Origin: Argopecten irradians
Lineage: Eukaryota; Mollusca; Bivalvia; Pectinida; Pectinidae
DNA: 64,000 bases
NCBI RefSeq assembly: GCF_041381155.1
Contig: NC_091134.1
Span: forward strand, 63,294,902-63,358,901
Direction: 5' to 3'
Shown here: piece after piece, positions 60,481 to 64,000 of the stretch
How positions within the stretch are numbered: position 1 is the first letter of the stretch
How the letters are laid out: the number at the start of each line of letters is the position of its first letter
The notes under the pieces: generated by a model
Databases searched by the model: none
Told to the model about the DNA's origin: nothing
The model's input: only the letters and a program-made list of their open reading frames with translations
Translations under genes and position numbers: made by a program

Positions 60481-63400
60481 GCTATAGTTATTATGTATTG
60501 GAAGGTGTAGTTATTATGTATTGGAAGGTGTAGTTATTATGTATTGGAAGGTGTAGTTATTATGTATTGGAAGGTGTAGTTATTATGTTGGAAGGTGTAG
60601 TTATTATGTATTGGAAGGTGTAGTTATTATGTATTGGAAGGTGTAGTTATTATGTATTGGAAGGTGTAGTTATTATGTATTGGAAGGTGTAGTTATTATG
60701 TATTGGAAGGTGTAGTTATTATGTATTGGAAGGTGTAGTTATTATGTTATGGAAGGTGTAGTTATTATGTATGAAGTGTAGTTATTAGTTGAAGGTGTAG
60801 TTATTATGTATTGGAAGGTGTAGTTATTATGTATTGGAAGGTGTAGTTATTATGTATTGGAAGGTGTAGTTATTATGTATTGGAAGGTGTAGTTTATTGG
60901 AAGGTGTAGTTATTATGTATTGGAAGGTGTAGTTATTATGTATTGGAAGGTGTAGTTATTTATGTATTGGAAGGTGTAGTTATTATGTATTGGAAGGTGT
61001 TAGTTATTATGTATTGGAAGGTGTAGTTATTATGTATTGGAAGGTGTAGTTATTATGTATTGGAAGGTGTAGTTATTATGTATTGGAAGGTGTAGTTATT
61101 ATGTATTGGAAGGTGTAGTTATTATGTATTGGAAGGTGTAGTTATTATGTATTGGAAGGTGTAGTTATTATGTATTGGAAGGTGTAGTTATTTGAAGTGT
61201 ATTATTATGTATTGGAAGGTGTAGTTATTATGTATTGGAAGGTGTAGTTATTATGTATTGGAAGGTGTAGTTATTATGTATGTGTAGGTGTATTATGTAT
61301 TGGAAGGTGTAGTTATTATGTATTGGAAGGTGTATTATTATGATTGGAAGGTGTAGTTATTATGTATTGGAAGGTGTAGTTATTATGTATTGGAAGGTGT
61401 AGTTATTATGTATTGGAAGGTGTAGTTATTATGTATTGGAAGGTGTAGTTATTATGTATTGGAAGGTGTAGTTATTATGTATTGGAAGGTGTAGTTTATG
61501 TATTGGAAGGTGTAGTTATTATGTATTGGAAGGTGTAGTTATTATGTATTGGAAGGTGTAGTTATTAGAAGTTATTATTGGAAGGTGTAGTTGGAAGGTG
61601 TAGTTATTATGTATTGGAAGGTGTAGTTATTATGTATTGGAAGGTGTATTATTATGTATTGGAAGGTGTAGTTATTATGTATTGGAAGGTGTAGTTATTA
61701 TGTATTGGAAGGTGTAGTTATTATGTATTGGAAGGTGTAGTTATTATGTATTGGAAGGTGTAGTTATTATGTATTGGAAGGTGTAGTTATTATGTATTGG
61801 AAGGTGTAGTTATTATTGTATTATGTTGGAAGGTGTAGTTATTATGTTATTGGAAGGTGTAGTTATTATGTATTGGAAGGTGTAGTTATTATGTATTGGA
61901 AGGTGTAGTTATTATGTATTGGAAGGTGTAGTTATTATGTATTGGAAGGTGTAGTTATTATGTATTGGAAGGTGTAGTTATTATGTATTGGAAGTGTAGT
62001 TATTTGATGGAAGGTGTAGTTATTATGTATTGGAAGGTGTAGTTATTATGTATTGGAAGGTGTAGTTATTATGTATTGGAAGGTGTGTATTGTTTGAGGT
62101 GTAGTTATTATGTATTGGAAGGTGTAGTTATTATGTATTGGAAGGTGTAGTTTATTATTGGAGGTGTAGTTATTATGTATTGGAAGGTGTAGTTATTGTT
62201 ATGTTGAAGGTGTAGTTATTATGTATTGGAAGGTGTAGTTATTATGTATTGGAAGGTGTAGTTATTATGTATTGGAAGGTGTAGTTATTATGTATTGGAA
62301 GGTGTAGTTATTATGTATTGGAAGGTGTAGTTATTATGTATTGGAAGGTGTAGTTATATGTATTGGAAGGTGTAGTTATTATGTATTGGAAGGTGTAGTT
62401 ATATGTATTGGAAGGTTATTATATGTATTGGAAGGTGTAGTTATTATGTATTGGAAGGTGTAGTTTATTATGTATTGGAAGGTGTAGTTATTATGTATTG
62501 GAAGGTGTAGTTATTATGTATTGGAAGGTGTAGTTATTATGTATTGGAAGGTGTAGTTATTATGTATTGGAAGGTGTAGTTATTATGTATTGGAAGGTGT
62601 AGTTATTATGTATTGGAAGGTGTAGTTATTATGTATTGGAAGGTGTAGTTATTATGTATTGGAAGGTGTAGTTATTATGTATTGGAAGGTGTAGTTATTA
62701 TGTATTGGAAGGTGTAGTTATTATGTATTGGAAGGTGTAGTTATTATGTATTGGAAGGTGTAGTTATTATGTATTGGAAGGTGTAGTTATTATGTATTGG
62801 AAGGTGTAGTTATTATGTATTGGAAGGTGTAGTTATTATGTATTGGAAGGTGTAGTTATTATGTATTGGAAGGTGTAGTTATTATGTATTGGAAGGTGTA
62901 GTTATTATGTATTGGAAGGTGTAGTTATTATAGGTGTATTGGAAGGTGTAGTTATTATGTATTGGAAGGTGTAGTTATTATGTATTGGAAGGTGTAGTTA
63001 TTATGTATTGGAAGGTGTAGTTATTTATTATTGGAAGGTGTAGTTATTATGTATTGGAAGGTGTAGTTATTATGTATTGGAAGGTGTAGTTATTATGTAT
63101 TGGAAGGTGTAGTTATTATGTATTGGAAGGTGTAGTTATTATGTATTGGAAGGTGTAGTTATTATGTATTGGAAGGTGTAGTTATTATGTATTGGAAGGT
63201 GTAGTTATTATGTATTGGAAGGTGTAGTTATTATGTATTGGAAGGTGTAGTTTATTATGTATTGGAAGGTGTAGTTATTATGTATTGGAAGGTGTAGTTA
63301 TTATGTATTGGAAGGTGTAGTTATTATGTATTGGAAGGTGTAGTTATTATGTATTGGAAGGTGTAGTTATTATGTATTGGAAGGTGTAGTTATTATGTAT

Positions 63401-63562
63401 TGGAAGGTGTAGTTATTATGTATTGGAAGGTGTAGTTATTATGTATTGGAAGGTGTAGTTATTATTGTATTGGAAGGTGTAGTTATTATGTATTGGAAGG
63501 TGTAGTTATTATGTATTGGAAGGTGTAGTTATTATGTATTGGAAGGTGTAGTTATTATGTAT
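60480..63562. repeat. 23-bp minisatellite, about 130 copies
   Basis: Unit TTATTATGTATTGGAAGGTG plus TAG. Most units are identical; the exceptions are short deletions and insertions clustered at 60760-60790, 61185-61335, 61560-61600, 61980-62220 and 62340-62420, which look like either unequal exchange scars or sequencing/assembly noise. Confidence 0.97.
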
Positions 63563-64000
63563 AACACTTACACTCTGACCTAGACATGGGAAGGTTTTGC
63601 ACTTATACTCTTACCCCTGTCTGACCTGGGAATGTGTTGGTAAACGACTTACCCATTGTCTGACTGGGAAGGTGTTATTATGGACTTACGCCTGTCTGAC
63701 TGGGAAGGAGTTGTTATACAGACACTACCCCTGTCTAACTGGAAGAGTGTTGTTATACAACTTACCCCTGGTCTGACTGGGACGGGAATGTTTATGGGTT
63801 TATTGGGGGACTAAGGAAGGGTGTTATAGACTACTCCCTGTCATGCCATGGGAAGGTAGTTTTTCATACACTTAACCCTTCTGACTGGGAAGGTTGTTTG
63901 TTTTATAACACTTACACCCTGTCTAACCATGGGAAAGGTGTTGTTATACACTTTACCCCTTGTCTGACTGGAAGGTGTTGTTGTCATATGGGGAACCTGG
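63563..64000. repeat. Noisy 36-40-bp repeat at the window end
   Basis: Units of the form CTGACTGGGAAGGTGTTGTT followed by ATACACTTACCCCTGT, about 11 copies, with many indels. It shares GGAAGGTGT with the 23-bp array, so one may have grown out of the other. It runs to the window edge. Confidence 0.85.

Overview
The window reads as invertebrate nuclear DNA, most likely from a bivalve mollusc. It is AT-rich, with short exons, long introns, dense transposon debris and many minisatellites. The gene families are those that are strongly expanded in bivalves: secreted coiled-coil/C1q-domain proteins, an inhibitor-of-apoptosis (BIR) gene and death-effector-domain (DED) genes. The bivalve call is inference; no species is claimed.

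Layout. 1-2570: the 5' part of a Ty3/gypsy element on the minus strand, running off the left edge. 3088-5753: a near-identical copy of a segment at 52204-54934, carrying an orphan DED exon and a LINE tail. 6220-6787: first coding exon of a BIR-domain gene. 10.6-12.9 kb: simple repeats, dispersed repeats and a LINE scrap. 13.1-17.8 kb: a decayed Ty3/gypsy element with a 458-bp inverted-repeat element inserted, followed by a dyad-rich satellite (17.8-18.6 kb). 19586-24598: a Merlin/ISXO2-like DNA transposon interrupted by a 3143-bp TA-flanked element stuffed with a 42-bp CTTAAG satellite. 28.4-38.6 kb: two tandem C1q-domain genes on the minus strand, with a hairpin-rich intergenic stretch and a Ty3/gypsy fragment in the intron of the second. 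42.2-45.5 kb: an unrecognised three-exon gene with a 1.5-kb minisatellite in its first intron. 47.5-53.2 kb: a six-exon gene joining a DED to a trypsin-like serine protease. 54.7-59.0 kb: LINE fragments, palindromes, a tRNA-derived SINE head and a third DED exon. 60.48-63.56 kb: a huge 23-bp minisatellite, then a second noisy repeat to the end.

The most interesting locus is 47512-53181. Six exons, all joined in phase 1, give a predicted 468-residue protein with an N-terminal DED and a C-terminal protease domain with His191, Asp296 and Ser406 in the expected order. It resembles caspase-8 in layout (DED adaptor plus protease) but uses a chymotrypsin-fold protease. The locus also carries duplicated linker exons, a decayed second protease exon, an exported copy of the DED exon beside a BIR gene, and a third DED paralogue, so it looks like a rapidly rearranging death/immune cluster. 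The C1q genes are probable secreted lectin-like recognition proteins and fit the same immune setting.

Gene models are read by eye from splice signals, phase and homology; there is no transcript support.
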